Below, piece by piece: positions 4,419 to 5,195 of a DNA stretch of 5,195 bases. Numbering within the stretch: the stretch's first letter is position 1; every line of letters starts with the position of its first letter. The notes under the pieces were generated by a model. It was given only the letters and a program-made list of their open reading frames with translations, did not search any database and had not been told where the DNA came from. Source of the stretch: Candidatus Sediminicultor secundus (lineage in GTDB: Bacteria > Atribacterota > JS1 > SB-45 > 34-128); NCBI GenBank assembly GCA_002849045.2, contig NCRO01000274.1, forward strand, positions 1 through 5,195, read 5' to 3'. The position numbers and the translations under genes were made by a program.

Positions 4419-5195
4419 TTACTCGCTCGAAAGCTTCTTGGTCACTGCCAGAATCAAGCTGTTAGTTAACTTCGCGCGGTCCACTGTACCGATGAAGCGT
4501 CCAGCGGGATCTCTTACAGGCAAGCTGTCCAGCTTGAGCTCTTCCATGGCCTGGAGCGCGTCGCGCTTGGACGTCTCGGCCGTCACGGCTTTCTCCGACG
4601 ACACGAAGCCAGGCAATCGTGCCAGCCAGTCCTTTGCTCGCTCATCGCCTTGATTGAGCATTGTCTCGAATTTGTCGTAGCCGACCTCACCGAGTGTGCG
4701 CAGATAGGCAATTAGGTCTGCCGCATCGTACATCCCGTAGAGGGTGCCGTCCGAATGATTGATTACCACATACTGTAGGTACGAGCTGCCGTAGAGATCG
4801 TCGAAGTACTTCTTTATCGCTGGCCCGAAGTACTTCCCCATGCCCAGGCTGAAAGCCAAAGCCTGCGTCCTCTGCTCGATCAGCCTCGGGATTTCATGCA
4901 CCCCCCCCCTCGCAGCGGTTTCGATCATTTTAATCGCATCTTCTACTGGCGAGACCAGAACTGTAGAGACCTGCTGCTCGATTCGCGTGTCCGCCGCCTT
5001 GGCAAAGAGCTCCGACAAATCCGCTTTGACACCGAAGAGATCAAGCTCATGCAGCTTGCCTGTTGCCAACCCTACAAACAACAAAGGCACGATAATGAAG
5101 ACTAGATCAATGGTTTTTATCTCGTATTTGCCTTTCGAGAAGACCCGCAGCAGTACCGAACCAACCAGCAAGCCAACGCCTATCAGGAGTAGCGC
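4419..5195 (-). CDS. Membrane-anchored CBS-domain protein, 5' end outside the window
   Basis: The frame is open to the window edge. A TTG at 5169-5171 could serve as start, but eight more in-frame codons (ALLLIGVG) precede it and extend the first membrane helix, so the true start lies beyond 5195. At least 258 residues are seen. Numbered from the TTG, helix 1 covers about the first 10 residues plus the upstream codons, and helix 2 is IDLVFIIVPLLFVGLATG (21-38). A charged linker follows (LHELDLFGVKADLSELFAKA, 40-59), then a helical region. A CBS-like half ends YLQYVVINHSDGTLYGMYDA (131-150), and a second is DALQAMEELKLDSLPVRDPA (204-223) with GRFIGTVDRAKL (224-235). CBS pairs usually bind adenosyl nucleotides, so a ligand-sensing membrane protein is inferred. 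GC content is higher than in neighbouring genes. Orientation and the downstream attC suggest a cassette gene. A G9 tract lies at codons 88-90. Confidence 0.75.
   Translation of the reverse strand, partial: ALLLIGVGLLVGSVLLRVFSKGKYEIKTIDLVFIIVPLLFVGLATGKLHELDLFGVKADLSELFAKAADTRIEQQVSTVLVSPVEDAIKMIETAARGGVHEIPRLIEQRTQALAFSLGMGKYFGPAIKKYFDDLYGSSYLQYVVINHSDGTLYGMYDAADLIAYLRTLGEVGYDKFETMLNQGDERAKDWLARLPGFVSSEKAVTAETSKRDALQAMEELKLDSLPVRDPAGRFIGTVDRAKLTNSLILAVTKKLSSE
4901..4909 (-). repeat. G9 homopolymer inside the CBS-domain gene
   Basis: Nine consecutive C on the plus strand (G on the coding strand) encode part of Arg-Gly-Gly (codons 88-90, counting from the TTG). The frame is sensible on both sides, so the present length is in phase. 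Runs of this length are slippage-prone and also a common sequencing-error site. Confidence 0.8.

Noticed and set aside
4438..5105. Plus-strand open frames antisense to the CBS-domain gene
   Set aside because: They show no domain and no ribosome site and mirror a GC-richer coding sequence with clear membrane and CBS signatures.
5169..5171. TTG as the true start of the CBS-domain protein
   Set aside because: The frame stays open upstream to the window edge and those codons extend a hydrophobic helix. No Shine-Dalgarno at usable spacing favours this TTG.
1..5195. CRISPR array, tRNA or rRNA
   Set aside because: No regularly spaced direct repeats, cloverleaf-like segment or rRNA core sequence was seen on either strand.

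Overview
This window looks like accessory DNA from an unidentified environmental bacterium. It has Shine-Dalgarno sites, one good sigma70-type promoter and an integron attC site. Base composition changes along it: the first ~1.2 kb is strongly AT-rich, the 725-residue protease gene is intermediate, and the last ~0.8 kb is clearly GC-richer. That mosaic, together with several broken genes, points to assembly by repeated acquisition. The phylum cannot be fixed from sequence alone.

Layout. The left third (1-1283) is a gene graveyard. It holds the last codons of a plus-strand gene (1-63), an AT-rich stretch without a convincing gene, and the C-terminal remnant of a papain-family (C1A) cysteine protease on the minus strand (445-624). 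Abutting that remnant is a ~245-bp element with ~22-bp terminal inverted repeats (625-869), which carries the frameshifted C-terminal HTH of a RAYT/REP-associated transposase. Further right are a possible plus-strand micro-ORF (955-1017) and a perfect 17-bp inverted repeat next to a GTTAGGC core (1069-1148).

The centre (1284-3802, minus strand) is one apparent transcription unit. A good sigma70-like promoter (3774-3802) precedes a previously untracked 49-residue ORF (3488-3637), followed after 26 bp by a gingipain-like peptidase C25 gene (1284-3461) with a strong Shine-Dalgarno. The protease keeps its propeptide-like region and catalytic His/Cys dyad but has no signal peptide and no recognisable type IX sorting domain, so it may act inside the cell.

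The right third (3942-5195, minus strand) reads as integron cassettes. A membrane protein with a CBS-domain pair runs in from beyond the window (4419-5195). It is followed by a short coding-like tail in the same frame, then a well-formed attC (4196-4270) with three bulged bases on one side. Twenty-five bp after the attC is a small two-helix membrane protein gene (3942-4170) broken by a one-base frameshift. All of these share one orientation, as expected for a cassette array.

The most notable combination is a leaderless clan-CD (caspase-fold) protease, co-transcribed with an unknown 49-residue protein, sitting beside cassette DNA and the remnant of a second cysteine protease. A joint function is inference only.
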